Assembly: GCA_045226255.1 (NCBI GenBank)
Contig: JBGVCG010000025.1
Coordinates: 1-24,374 of the forward strand
Length of the DNA stretch: 24,374 nt
Origin: UBA1181 sp045226255
GTDB taxonomy: Bacteria; Bacteroidota; Bacteroidia; Bacteroidales; Paludibacteraceae
Direction: 5' to 3'
Part shown: piece after piece, positions 14,951 to 22,877 of the stretch
Layout: every line of letters begins with the position of its first letter
Numbering within the stretch: the first letter of the stretch is position 1
Position numbers and translations under genes: made by a program
The notes under the pieces: model-generated
Seen by the model: only the letters and a program-made list of their open reading frames with translations
The model's database searches: none
Told to the model about the DNA's origin: nothing

Positions 14951-14980
14951 CATGTCTCCTGCCGAATGGGCAGGAGCATG
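14951..14980 (+). promoter_or_regulatory. Inverted repeat across the predicted transcription start
   Basis: CATG-t-CTCCTGCC (14951-14963) is complementary to GGCAGGAG-CATG (14969-14980), a 12-bp stem with one bulge and a 5-nt loop. It lies immediately downstream of the -7 box. It could be an operator, or a stabilising 5' hairpin of the messenger. Confidence 0.5.
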
Positions 14981-15012
14981 TGATTTTAGTGTTTAACGAA
15001 TATTTTACACGT

Positions 15013-15411
15013 ATGAAACTCATCGCGATACCCACGAGGGACGGCAGGGTGGACGACCATTTCGGACATTGTGCATACTATACAATCTATCATTTGAACG
15101 ATGATAACAAAGTGGTGATCCAGGAACGCCTCGATTCGCCGCAGGGTTGTGGTTGCAAGTCCAACATCGCTAGCCTGTTGCGTGAAATGGGTGTGACCCT
15201 GATGCTGGCGGGCAATATGGGCGAGGGCGCCTTCCGCAAGCTGTCGGAACAGCAGATCGAGGTGGTCAGAGGGTGCCACGGAAAGGTGGACGACGTGCTG
15301 GCGCAACATCTGGCGGGCAAGTTGTCGGACTCCCAAGAGACGTGCGACCATCATGATTGCCATGGGTCGGACAACCTGAAGTTTTCATATGTGGTCCCTG
15401 AGAAAAAATAA
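15013..15411 (+). CDS. NifX/NifB-C-terminal-like (dinitrogenase FeMo-cofactor domain) protein
   Basis: A 132-residue RNase-H-like cofactor-binding domain of the NifX/NafY/YjhX type, which in nitrogen fixers binds NifB-co or FeMo-co. Motifs are RVDDHFGHCAYY (12-23), GNMGEGAFRKL (68-78) and GCHGKVDDVL (88-97). QGCGCK (45-49) and the C-terminal CDHHDCHGSD (111-120) add Cys/His ligands. There are no nif genes here, and stand-alone members occur in many non-fixers with unknown metal partners. I chose ATG 15013 because it gives the canonical MKLIAIPT start. It begins an operon with the DUF2027 protein 7 bp downstream. Confidence 0.88.
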   Translation: MKLIAIPTRDGRVDDHFGHCAYYTIYHLNDDNKVVIQERLDSPQGCGCKSNIASLLREMGVTLMLAGNMGEGAFRKLSEQQIEVVRGCHGKVDDVLAQHLAGKLSDSQETCDHHDCHGSDNLKFSYVVPEKK

Positions 15412-15418
15412 TTGAGAC

Positions 15419-16480
15419 ATGGTGAAGGTTGGAGATAGAGTCCGCTTCCTGAACGCTACGGGAGGCGGTGTGGTTAGTAAGATTGTGAGCCGTGAGATGG
15501 TCCTGGTGACCGATGAGGACGGCTTTGATGTGCCTACGCTGGCACGTGAGTGTGTCGTGGTGGATGCCGCCGCCGACCGCAAGGAGAGTAAGTCGGAGGA
15601 GGTGCGCCCTGTGCCTGATAAGATAGAGAACCTCAAGCCGGAGCCTGCCGAGGAGGATGACGACGACGAGTACGAGCCGGGGGAGGAGACGCAGGAGGGG
15701 GAGACCCTGAATGTTTTTCTCGCCTACCTTCCTCATGACGTCAAACGTCTCTCCGTGACGAATTACGACTGCTATTTAATCAACGATAGTAATTATTATC
15801 TGGGCTATAACGTGGCGAACGGAAACGGTTCGATGTTCATCTCCCGCTCCGCAGGCTTCATCCAGCCGAACACGAAACTCCTGCTGGAGGAGGTCAACAA
15901 GGATCAACTCAATGATCTGGAGATCTTGCGTGTGCAGTTGATGCCTTTCAAGCAGAAGAAGGCCTACAAGGGCAAACCTGCGTTCGACGTGCAGGTGAAG
16001 GTGAACCCTGTGAAGTTCTATAAGCTGCATAGCTTCGTCGAGAACGATTATTTCGACGAGGACGCATTGCTCTTCCCAATCGTGAAGAACGATGGCATGG
16101 TGGAGCGTGAAATGACGGCGGAGTCCTTCTCCGAGGTGCTGAAGAGCAAGGAGACGAAGTTCCCCGCCAAGGTCTCCGTCTCCAGTAAGCCGAAGCAGGA
16201 TGTCGTGGAGATAGACCTGCATATCAACCAATTGCTGGACAACACGACGGGCATGAGTAATGGTGACATGCTCCAGTACCAGTTGGATAAGTTCAATGAG
16301 GTGATGGGGCAATACGCAAAGCAGAAGGGCCAAAAGATCGTCTTTATCCATGGCAAGGGCGACGGGGTGCTCCGCAAGGAGATCCTCCAGCAACTGAAGA
16401 AGAAGTATGCCTCTTGCTACGTGCAGGACGCTTCCTTCCTCGAGTACGGGTATGGTGCGACCATGGTGACAATTAAATAG
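15419..16480 (+). CDS. DUF2027 and Smr domain protein
   Basis: A 353-residue protein. The N-terminus (MVKVGDRVRFLNATGGGVVSKI) is the KOW/Tudor-like strand pattern of DUF2027, followed by an acidic linker (EPAEEDDDDEYEPGEETQEG, about 78-97) and a beta-rich middle. The C-terminal 90 residues are a Smr domain, with DLH at 266-268 and HGKGDGVLR at 311-319. Smr domains are MutS2-type nicking or RNA endonucleases, and in recent work act in ribosome-collision or mRNA cleavage pathways. Both Smr motifs are intact, so a nucleic-acid role is likely, but the substrate is unknown. It is coupled to genes on both sides (7 and 11 bp gaps). Confidence 0.92.
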   Translation: MVKVGDRVRFLNATGGGVVSKIVSREMVLVTDEDGFDVPTLARECVVVDAAADRKESKSEEVRPVPDKIENLKPEPAEEDDDDEYEPGEETQEGETLNVFLAYLPHDVKRLSVTNYDCYLINDSNYYLGYNVANGNGSMFISRSAGFIQPNTKLLLEEVNKDQLNDLEILRVQLMPFKQKKAYKGKPAFDVQVKVNPVKFYKLHSFVENDYFDEDALLFPIVKNDGMVEREMTAESFSEVLKSKETKFPAKVSVSSKPKQDVVEIDLHINQLLDNTTGMSNGDMLQYQLDKFNEVMGQYAKQKGQKIVFIHGKGDGVLRKEILQQLKKKYASCYVQDASFLEYGYGATMVTIK

Positions 16481-16491
16481 AGACTTGCCTT

Positions 16492-17577
16492 ATGACGCTA
16501 CTGATCATATACCTTATCGCGACGCTGAGCATCTCTTTCCTTTGCTCCCTGATGGAGTCTGTGCTCTATTCCACCACCTCCTCGTACATCGAGTCGTTGG
16601 AGGACGGGAAGGGCGTCCGTCTGCTGAAAAATCTGAAGTATAACATAGAGAACTCCATCGCGGCTATCCTCTCCCTGAACACGATCGCCAACACAGCGGG
16701 TGCCTCTCTTGTGGGTGCGCAGGCGGCGGATGTGTTGGGAAACGACCTCTTGGGCTTTGTCTCCGCCGCACTGACGGTATTGGTGCTGGTCTTTTCGGAG
16801 ATCATCCCTAAGACCATCGGCTCCAACTATTGGCGGGAGCTGTGCGTGCCGGTCGCATATCTGATCAATGGTGTCTATTACTTGTGCTTTCCGTTGGTGG
16901 TGGCTTCCCGTTTCCTGACGAAGCTGATCGCGAAGAAACAACCGCAAACGGTGAGCCGTGAGGAGGTGGCGGCGCTCACGAAGATTGGTGAGCGGGAAGG
17001 CGTCTTCATGAAGAACGAGAGCAAAATCATCAATAACTTGGTGAAAATGGAGACGGTCAAGGTACATTCCATCATGACCCCTCGAACGGTTGTCTTGGCG
17101 GCGCAGGAGGATATGACCTTGGAGGAGTTCTTCCGACAGAAACGTTATTTGTGTTATTCCAGAATACCTGTTTATACGGAGGATATCGACGATATCACAG
17201 GCTTTGTGCTGAAGACGGATATCCTCATGAACCTGGCGAACGGGCGGAAAAGAACGAAGCTGAAATCTATCAAGCGTGACATCATGGTTTGTTACGAAAA
17301 CACCTCGTTGCCTAAGTTCTACGACCTTTTGGTGACGCGCAAGGAGCACATCGCCCTGGTCATCGATGAGCATGGAGGCATGGAGGGTATCGTGACGATG
17401 GAGGATGTCGTGGAAACCATCCTCGGCCTGGAGATCACGGACGAGAGCGATGCCCAGACGGACATGCAGGCTTTCGCTAAGGCCCTATGGGCGAAGCGTG
17501 CCAAGAACTTGGATGTGGCTGATGTGGAGGACGATGCTGATGATGCGGTCGACTCTGAAGGCGGATCAATTGAATAG
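16492..17577 (+). CDS. CNNM/HlyC-CorC family CBS-domain membrane protein
   Basis: A 361-residue member of the hemolysin/CNNM family. The DUF21 transmembrane domain is at about residues 1-140 (four hydrophobic segments, SLNTIANTAGASLVGAQAA, VFSEIIPKTIG). A CBS pair (about 190-310; VHSIMTPRTVVLAAQEDMTLEEFF, HIALVIDEHGGMEGIVTMEDVVETILG) follows. CNNM proteins are implicated in Mg2+ or other cation transport at the inner membrane. The usual C-terminal CorC_HlyC domain is absent and is replaced by an acidic tail. Its last 12 bp overlap the end of rseP on the opposite strand. Confidence 0.93.
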   Translation: MTLLIIYLIATLSISFLCSLMESVLYSTTSSYIESLEDGKGVRLLKNLKYNIENSIAAILSLNTIANTAGASLVGAQAADVLGNDLLGFVSAALTVLVLVFSEIIPKTIGSNYWRELCVPVAYLINGVYYLCFPLVVASRFLTKLIAKKQPQTVSREEVAALTKIGEREGVFMKNESKIINNLVKMETVKVHSIMTPRTVVLAAQEDMTLEEFFRQKRYLCYSRIPVYTEDIDDITGFVLKTDILMNLANGRKRTKLKSIKRDIMVCYENTSLPKFYDLLVTRKEHIALVIDEHGGMEGIVTMEDVVETILGLEITDESDAQTDMQAFAKALWAKRAKNLDVADVEDDADDAVDSEGGSIE

Positions 17578-18882
17578 CCTGAACACATCGTTCATATTGG
17601 CGAAGACGATCAACATTAAAAGGAAAGCCATGCCAATCATTTGCGCCCGGATGAGGGTCTTTTGACTAGGCTTTCTCCTCGTGATCATTTCGTAGATGAC
17701 AAACATGATGTGTCCACCATCCAACCCTGGAATAGGCAGGAGGTTCATAAATGCTAGGATCACGGAAAGGTAGGCGGTCATCTCCCAGAAAATCTCCGCA
17801 TTGAAAGGGTAAGGGAATAATCTGCCGATGGATATGAATCCTCCCATGCTTTGCGCACCCTCCTTGGTGAAGACATATTTCATGTCACTCGCATAGCCTG
17901 TGAATTTCTTCACACCCCTTTGGATACCGTGGGGTATGGATTCCCAGAATGAGTAATTCTTCGTCCTGACAGGATAGAAATCTCTCAGGCTTTTCATGTA
18001 TACCCCAATCTTTCCGTCGTGGTCAGGGGTTATCTGCAACTGGACGGGAACACCCGCACGCATGACCGTGATGTCCAGGTTGAGGTTCTTATGCTCCGCG
18101 AAGACGTCTATGCAATGCGCCATGTAGGCCATGGCGGAGTCTCCGACGGAGATGATGCTGTCCTTCGCCTTAAGGCCTGCCATCTCAGCCCGTGAGCCAG
18201 GGATGACGGAGTCCACCACGAACGGTATCCTAAAGTTCGCGAAACCCTTATCCCCTTGCAGGATCTGCTGCATGAGGTCATCCGGCATATTGAGGCAGAC
18301 TTCCTTCCCGTCTCGCAGGACAGTGACTTGTTCCGCATTGACGATGGCCCTGAACGCCTCCTCGTTGAACGCCTCCAAAGGAGTATCATCCGCACGAAGT
18401 AGGATATCACCATCCTGGAACCCCGCTTTCTGTGCGGCCGGACTGAACTCCATGCCCGTCTTGACGTCTTGTATGGCGATGTATTTGTCCCCGAAATGGA
18501 AGGAGATAGCGGAATAGATGATGATGGCCAATATGAAATTGAAGGTCACACCCGCAATCATCACGAGGAATCTCTGCCATGCCGGTTTGGAGCGGAACTC
18601 CCAGTCCTGCACGGGACGTTGCATCTGCTCCGTATCCATGGATTCATCGATCATACCCGCAATTTTCACATATCCACCCAATGGGAGCCACCCGATACCG
18701 AAGGTCGTGTCACTGTTCTTCGGCTTGTACTTAAAGAGGGAGAACCATGGGTTGAAGAAAATATAGAATTTTTCCACTCGAATCTTGAATAGACGGGCCA
18801 AAAGGAAGTGCCCGAACTCATGGATAATGACCAAGAGTGAGAGACTAAGGAAAAATTGCAGAAGTGTGACGATAAATGCCAT
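17566..18882 (-). CDS. rseP: RIP zinc metalloprotease RseP (site-2 protease)
   Basis: An inner-membrane site-2 protease that cleaves transmembrane substrates such as anti-sigma factors. The 438 residues carry HEFGH at 21-25 (zinc ligands and catalytic Glu), the FGIGWLPLGGYVKIAGM strand, PDZ regions in the middle (GFQDGDILLRADDTPL; AGLKAKDSIISVGD), and LLPIPGLDGGH with Asp388, the third ligand. All motifs are intact. It is the last gene of the seven-gene - operon, 27 bp after dxr; dxr-rseP adjacency is widespread. No terminator is seen after the stop, which lies inside the convergent CNNM gene. Confidence 0.97.
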   Translation of the reverse strand: MAFIVTLLQFFLSLSLLVIIHEFGHFLLARLFKIRVEKFYIFFNPWFSLFKYKPKNSDTTFGIGWLPLGGYVKIAGMIDESMDTEQMQRPVQDWEFRSKPAWQRFLVMIAGVTFNFILAIIIYSAISFHFGDKYIAIQDVKTGMEFSPAAQKAGFQDGDILLRADDTPLEAFNEEAFRAIVNAEQVTVLRDGKEVCLNMPDDLMQQILQGDKGFANFRIPFVVDSVIPGSRAEMAGLKAKDSIISVGDSAMAYMAHCIDVFAEHKNLNLDITVMRAGVPVQLQITPDHDGKIGVYMKSLRDFYPVRTKNYSFWESIPHGIQRGVKKFTGYASDMKYVFTKEGAQSMGGFISIGRLFPYPFNAEIFWEMTAYLSVILAFMNLLPIPGLDGGHIMFVIYEMITRRKPSQKTLIRAQMIGMAFLLMLIVFANMNDVFRLFN

Positions 18883-18909
18883 TGTATTTTTTCAAGGATT
18901 GAAGATGAA

Positions 18910-20067
18910 TCATTTTTGTTTCTGGACCAATTCCGAAGCGATGCGGCGTGCTTCCTTGTCGCTCTCCACATAGACCTCGTAGGATGTCTGCTTGGTGAAG
19001 GATGCTTTCTGCATCGTCTGTTCGATGATGTCGGACATCTGCAGGAAGCCGATTTGCTCTTTCAGGAACGCTGCGACCACAATCTCGTTGGCCGCATTCA
19101 GGATGCAAGGCATGTTTCCTCCCTTGTCCATCGCGTCGAAGGCGAAGGCGAGGTTGCGGAACACCTCCATGTCCGGTTTCTCGAAGGTGAGGTCCTTGCA
19201 CTCGAAGAAGTCTAACCGTTTGAAGTCGTTCTTCAGCCTATTCGGGAAGCCGAAAGCGTATTGGATAGGCAGCTTCATGTCTGGCAAGCCCATCTGCGCC
19301 TTGACTGATCCGTCCTGGAACTGCACCATGGAGTGGATGATGGATTGTGGGTGTACCACCGGCACGATCTGCTCTGGCTTCACGCTGAAGAGCCATTTCG
19401 CCTCGATGACCTCGAATCCTTTGTTCATCATGGAGGCGGAGTCTATCGTGATCTTGGCGCCCATGCTCCAGTTCGGGTGCTTCAGGGCATCCTTGGCGGT
19501 GACGGTCTCCAGGAATTTCCTGTCCTTGCCTCTGAACGGTCCTCCCGAGGCGGTCAGTATGATGCGCTCGATCGGACTGGTCTCGCCCACCAAACATTGG
19601 AAGATGGCGGAATGCTCGGAGTCGACTGGCAGGATAGGACATCTGTTCTTGATGGCGAGGTCGCACACCAATTCGCCCGCCACGACCATGGTCTCCTTGT
19701 TCGCCAAGGCGATGGCCTTCCCCGCTTTGAGGGCAGCGATGGTCGGCTGTAGTCCTGAATAACCCACCATGGCGGTCAGGACGATGTCTACAGGTCCCAT
19801 GGCGGCTACGTCCGCAATGGATTGCGCACCGGCGAACACCTTGATAGGCAGGTCGGACAATGCCTCTTTCACGACCTGATATTTCGCCTCGTTGGCGATG
19901 ACCACCACCTCCGGTTTGAATTTCCTTGCCTGTTGGATGAGCAGTTCGTCGCTGTTGTTCGCCGTCAGGGCATAGACCTCGAAAAGGTCAGACTGCTCCT
20001 CGATGACCTCCAACGCTTGGGTACCGATGGAACCAGTGGAACCTAATACAGCTATCTGTTTCTTCAT
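18910..20067 (-). CDS. dxr: 1-deoxy-D-xylulose 5-phosphate reductoisomerase
   Basis: Dxr (IspC) converts DXP to MEP with NADPH, the first committed step of non-mevalonate isoprenoid synthesis (supplying undecaprenyl phosphate and quinones). The 385 residues have GSTGSIG at 9-15, NKETMVVAGELV, the VDSEHSAIFQCL and TASGGPFRG active-site blocks, NWSMGAKITIDSASMMNKGFEVIEAKWLF, and the C-terminal AFLKEQIGFLQMSDIIEQTM. It is the sixth gene of the operon, 16 bp downstream of the LytM-like gene. Identification is secure. Confidence 0.98.
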   Translation of the reverse strand: MKKQIAVLGSTGSIGTQALEVIEEQSDLFEVYALTANNSDELLIQQARKFKPEVVVIANEAKYQVVKEALSDLPIKVFAGAQSIADVAAMGPVDIVLTAMVGYSGLQPTIAALKAGKAIALANKETMVVAGELVCDLAIKNRCPILPVDSEHSAIFQCLVGETSPIERIILTASGGPFRGKDRKFLETVTAKDALKHPNWSMGAKITIDSASMMNKGFEVIEAKWLFSVKPEQIVPVVHPQSIIHSMVQFQDGSVKAQMGLPDMKLPIQYAFGFPNRLKNDFKRLDFFECKDLTFEKPDMEVFRNLAFAFDAMDKGGNMPCILNAANEIVVAAFLKEQIGFLQMSDIIEQTMQKASFTKQTSYEVYVESDKEARRIASELVQKQK

Positions 20068-20083
20068 GATGAATATCCTTTCG

Positions 20084-20938
20084 TTAGAATGATATGTACG
20101 TCAGCGGGTTCACCGCCACACCATCCTTCCAGAGCTCGAACTCGAAGTAGGAGTCCATTCCGTTTCGGAAGGTGGTCAGGATCTCTCCCGCATGAACCTT
20201 CGTGCCTTTCTGCTTTATGAAAGGCTGACGTGTTTTGTATACTGTCACTATATTATCCGCATGCTGGATGCAAAGGACGTACAGGTTACGGAACGAGTAG
20301 TCGGATGAGATGACGATACCGTCCAAGACGGAGAGTACACTAGAGTTCTGCACCGCCACGATGGTGGTTCCGTAAACTCTTTTCCGTATGTTGAACGTGT
20401 CGATCACGCGTCCTTTGGCAGGAGAGCACATCAGGTAGGTCGTCTCGACCTCCTCCGACGTGGAGTTGATGGAGTTGAGGTTCTCTAACTCGCTGGCTTC
20501 GAAGGAGTCACGGTAGGCAATTTCCCTTTCAGAAGGCTCCAAAGATATTTTGTCCGAAGTAATACTGCTCAACACTTGCGGAGTAGAGGCAGAGTCCAGC
20601 AACACCTTTCCCGTCATCACAGCCCGAAGTCCTTCCATATACTGCATTTGGATATCAAGTTGTTCCGAAAGGGAATCCACGACAAGCGCATCCTGCATCA
20701 ACTGGCGTCTGAGGTTGATGTTCTCTGTATAGCCAGGCAAAAATCCACGCATAGGAGTCTTGATGATGAGGAAAGCAATGAGGAAGAAGTAGACGATGGC
20801 GATGAGAAAGCCCGCAGCCAACACTGTTCCTTTCGACAAACGAATGTGGAACACCTCTTCCAACGTGTTTTCGTTCAAGATGGAAATCTTATATTTGAAT
20901 CGAATCCTTTTCAGGAAATTATCTAACCTATTGTCCAT
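20084..20938 (-). CDS. Membrane-anchored LytM/M23-like protein lacking zinc ligands
   Basis: The 284 residues have a cytoplasmic stretch of about 36, one transmembrane helix (37-58, VLAAGFLIAIVYFFLIAFLII), the KTPMRGFLPGYTENINLRRQL segment common to Bacteroidota M23 proteins, a helical linker and a C-terminal LytM fold (about 170-284). In active M23 enzymes the ligands come from HxxxD, HxxH and HLHFE. Here the equivalents read VYGTTIVAV (188-196), VYKTRQPF (233-240) and SYFEFELW (263-270), so all ligand histidines are missing. It is probably a non-enzymatic scaffold or amidase activator, as EnvC/NlpD are in E. coli. It lies 2 bp after the TrmH gene. Confidence 0.88.
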   Translation of the reverse strand: MDNRLDNFLKRIRFKYKISILNENTLEEVFHIRLSKGTVLAAGFLIAIVYFFLIAFLIIKTPMRGFLPGYTENINLRRQLMQDALVVDSLSEQLDIQMQYMEGLRAVMTGKVLLDSASTPQVLSSITSDKISLEPSEREIAYRDSFEASELENLNSINSTSEEVETTYLMCSPAKGRVIDTFNIRKRVYGTTIVAVQNSSVLSVLDGIVISSDYSFRNLYVLCIQHADNIVTVYKTRQPFIKQKGTKVHAGEILTTFRNGMDSYFEFELWKDGVAVNPLTYISF

Positions 20939-20940
20939 GT

Positions 20941-21696
20941 CTACAATACTCTTCTTCTAAATTCTGAACAAATAATACCCGTGGCCATAGCCACATTAAG
21001 GGACTCGGATGTAGCTCTACCCGAAGGATAGTTCGGGATGAACAGTCGATTACGGATAAGCTTGGAAATCTTCTCCGATATTCCGTTTCCCTCGTTCCCC
21101 ATCACTATGAAGCCATTAGGTGTAAGGTCTTGTTTGTAAATATCCACTCCATCGAGGAATGTTCCATAGATTGGGGCATCCTCCACCTCCCGCAGGAAGC
21201 GTTCCAGGTCCAAATAGTGGACTCTAACCCGTGCGATGGCACCCATTGTAGCTTGCACCACCTTAGGGTTATACACGTCTGCCGTGTCTAAGGAACAGAT
21301 GACATCCTCGATGCCAAACCAATCCGCCACACGGATAATGGTGCCCAAGTTACCTGGGTCTTGAATAGTGTCCAACACCAATGAGAGATGTTGCGATATG
21401 TTCCTCTTATCAATGGAAGGTGTCGCCTTCTCGAACACAGCCAATGCGGATGGTGGGGACTGCAGAAGCGATGCCTTGGCAATTTCCTCCTTCTCCGCAA
21501 GGATAAGCTCCTCAGCCATCACCTGGCGATGTTGTTCCATGAACGCCTGAGTACAGACCAACGTGCGGCAGCGGAAGTTGGGAAGCAGATCGGTCACCAA
21601 TTTCTCCCCCTCCGCGAGGAAAAGTCCCGACTCATCCCTCTCCTTCTTTTTCGCCAAAGAAGCGATCAACCGTATTTTATTCTTACTCAGTGACAT
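20941..21696 (-). CDS. TrmH/SpoU family RNA 2'-O-methyltransferase
   Basis: A SPOUT methyltransferase that 2'-O-methylates a tRNA or rRNA ribose using SAM. The 251 residues have an N-terminal substrate-binding domain (SLAKKKERDESGLFLAEGEKLV) and SpoU motifs LDTIQDPGNLGTIIRVADWFG (108-128), VMGNEGNGIS (198-207) and PSGRATSESLNVAMATGI (224-241). I chose the ATG at 21696, not 21762, because it gives the standard MSLSKNKIRLIASL start and does not overlap the upstream lipoprotein gene. The target nucleotide cannot be told from sequence. Confidence 0.94.
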   Translation of the reverse strand: MSLSKNKIRLIASLAKKKERDESGLFLAEGEKLVTDLLPNFRCRTLVCTQAFMEQHRQVMAEELILAEKEEIAKASLLQSPPSALAVFEKATPSIDKRNISQHLSLVLDTIQDPGNLGTIIRVADWFGIEDVICSLDTADVYNPKVVQATMGAIARVRVHYLDLERFLREVEDAPIYGTFLDGVDIYKQDLTPNGFIVMGNEGNGISEKISKLIRNRLFIPNYPSGRATSESLNVAMATGIICSEFRRRVL

Positions 21697-21706
21697 CCGT
21701 TGCTTA

Positions 21707-22309
21707 TCATTCCAAACCCACCAATTCGATTTCGTAGTACATTGTTCGATACTCACCCACATCGGATGTCGTATAACCCTTAATCGTCACATTATCCGAG
21801 TTGCCGATATCGAAAGGAATGATGACCTTACACTTGCCACCGACACGCAAGTTCTTCACCGCCTGTTGGAATCCGACACCGAATGTCGCATCCGACGCAT
21901 TAGAACTAAGCTTAAAACACTGAGGGTCTGGCGCATACTGAGATGTGCAATTGTATATCATATTGCCATTCATACCATACCCCACATAACGAACATACGC
22001 CGTCCAATCGTTTTGCGGGATGATATCACCATCCCCTTTTTTCACCTGATGATAATAGAGGCCCTTGGCTTTCCCTGAAGCGTAAAGGCAATAGATTTCC
22101 TTGCCTTCCCCATTGAGCCACTCACCGTCAGACCCCGGCATTTCACCAACTACGGAAATGTGTCTGTCATTGATGAACTTTTCAATCGCCTCATCCTCTT
22201 CCTCCTGATAGTCCGAATAGGTCATCGTATCCCCACACCCCATCAGTGATGCCACGAACACTGTGGAAAGAGAAACGAATGCTTTTTTTAAAAGATTGGT
22301 TGAAACCAT
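21707..22309 (-). CDS. DUF4827 lipoprotein, FKBP-like
   Basis: A 200-residue predicted lipoprotein: lipobox LMGC near residue 25 after a hydrophobic signal. It resembles the Bacteroidales DUF4827 family, an FKBP-like beta-rich fold (GLYYHQVKKGDGDIIPQNDWTAYVRYVGYGMNGNMIYNCT, then AVKNLRVGGKCKVIIPFDIG). FKBP active-site aromatics are not clearly conserved, so isomerase activity is doubtful. It is adjacent to a second FKBP lipoprotein in the same operon, 31 bp downstream of it, and probably acts in envelope protein folding. Confidence 0.85.
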   Translation of the reverse strand: MVSTNLLKKAFVSLSTVFVASLMGCGDTMTYSDYQEEEDEAIEKFINDRHISVVGEMPGSDGEWLNGEGKEIYCLYASGKAKGLYYHQVKKGDGDIIPQNDWTAYVRYVGYGMNGNMIYNCTSQYAPDPQCFKLSSNASDATFGVGFQQAVKNLRVGGKCKVIIPFDIGNSDNVTIKGYTTSDVGEYRTMYYEIELVGLE

Positions 22310-22340
22310 TATTTATTTTACAGTTATTATTAATATTCAA

Positions 22341-22877
22341 TTACATTCCACGCTCGACCTCTATGATGGACAGAGTCATATAGAGTGGCGTCCAACTATT
22401 GATACACTTTCCTTTGCCGATGACACCGTATCCAAGCATGGATGGCACGATGAACTCGCCCTTCCCTGAGGTTCGGAGCATCGGGATAGCTTCCCGCACC
22501 CCCTTCTCGATGTCAGAATGTCCGATAGTGATTGTTTTAACCATATCGGTCATGTTTTCGCAAGGCGCGCCACCCAACGGGGCAATCGTATATTGGAAAG
22601 TGACTTTATCGTTCTCGACGATGGAATCCCCCTCTCCCACCTCAATGATGTGGTAGCGGAGGCCTGAGATGCTTTTTTTCATCTCCAGCTTGGCGGAGTC
22701 GATGTAACGGTTAATCTCCTGATCCTCCAGCTCGACAAACTGTCTGTTCAGCTCCATGAAATCCTCACGGAGGTCCTCCTGTTTGTTTTTATTCACAGGA
22801 ATCTGGACCTGTTCTTTCCCGCAAGAGGCGAGAAGGAAAAGCAGCGAACCGAATATGCACACGATGCATTTAGCCAT
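22341..22877 (-). CDS. FKBP-type peptidyl-prolyl isomerase lipoprotein
   Basis: A 178-residue lipoprotein (signal MAKCIVCIFGSLLFLLASC, lipobox Cys19). A charged helical linker is followed by an FKBP domain (about 70-178): ISGLRYHIIEVGEGDSIVENDKVTFQYT, ITIGHSDIEKGVREAIPMLRTSGKGEFIVPSMLGYGVIGKG. It resembles gliding/FKBP lipoproteins of the GldI type and probably helps fold envelope proteins. Its start overlaps the DHH gene by 8 bp. Confidence 0.9.
   Translation of the reverse strand: MAKCIVCIFGSLLFLLASCGKEQVQIPVNKNKQEDLREDFMELNRQFVELEDQEINRYIDSAKLEMKKSISGLRYHIIEVGEGDSIVENDKVTFQYTIAPLGGAPCENMTDMVKTITIGHSDIEKGVREAIPMLRTSGKGEFIVPSMLGYGVIGKGKCINSWTPLYMTLSIIEVERGM

Noticed and set aside
15013..15411. 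Evidence for a nitrogen fixation cluster
   Set aside because: The NifX-like domain is alone; no nifHDK, nifB or nifE/N is nearby, and such domains are frequent in non-fixers.
21697..21762. Longer N-terminus for the TrmH-family protein
   Set aside because: It would overlap the DUF4827 gene and adds residues (MWVSIEQCTTKSNWWVWNDK) unlike the family start.
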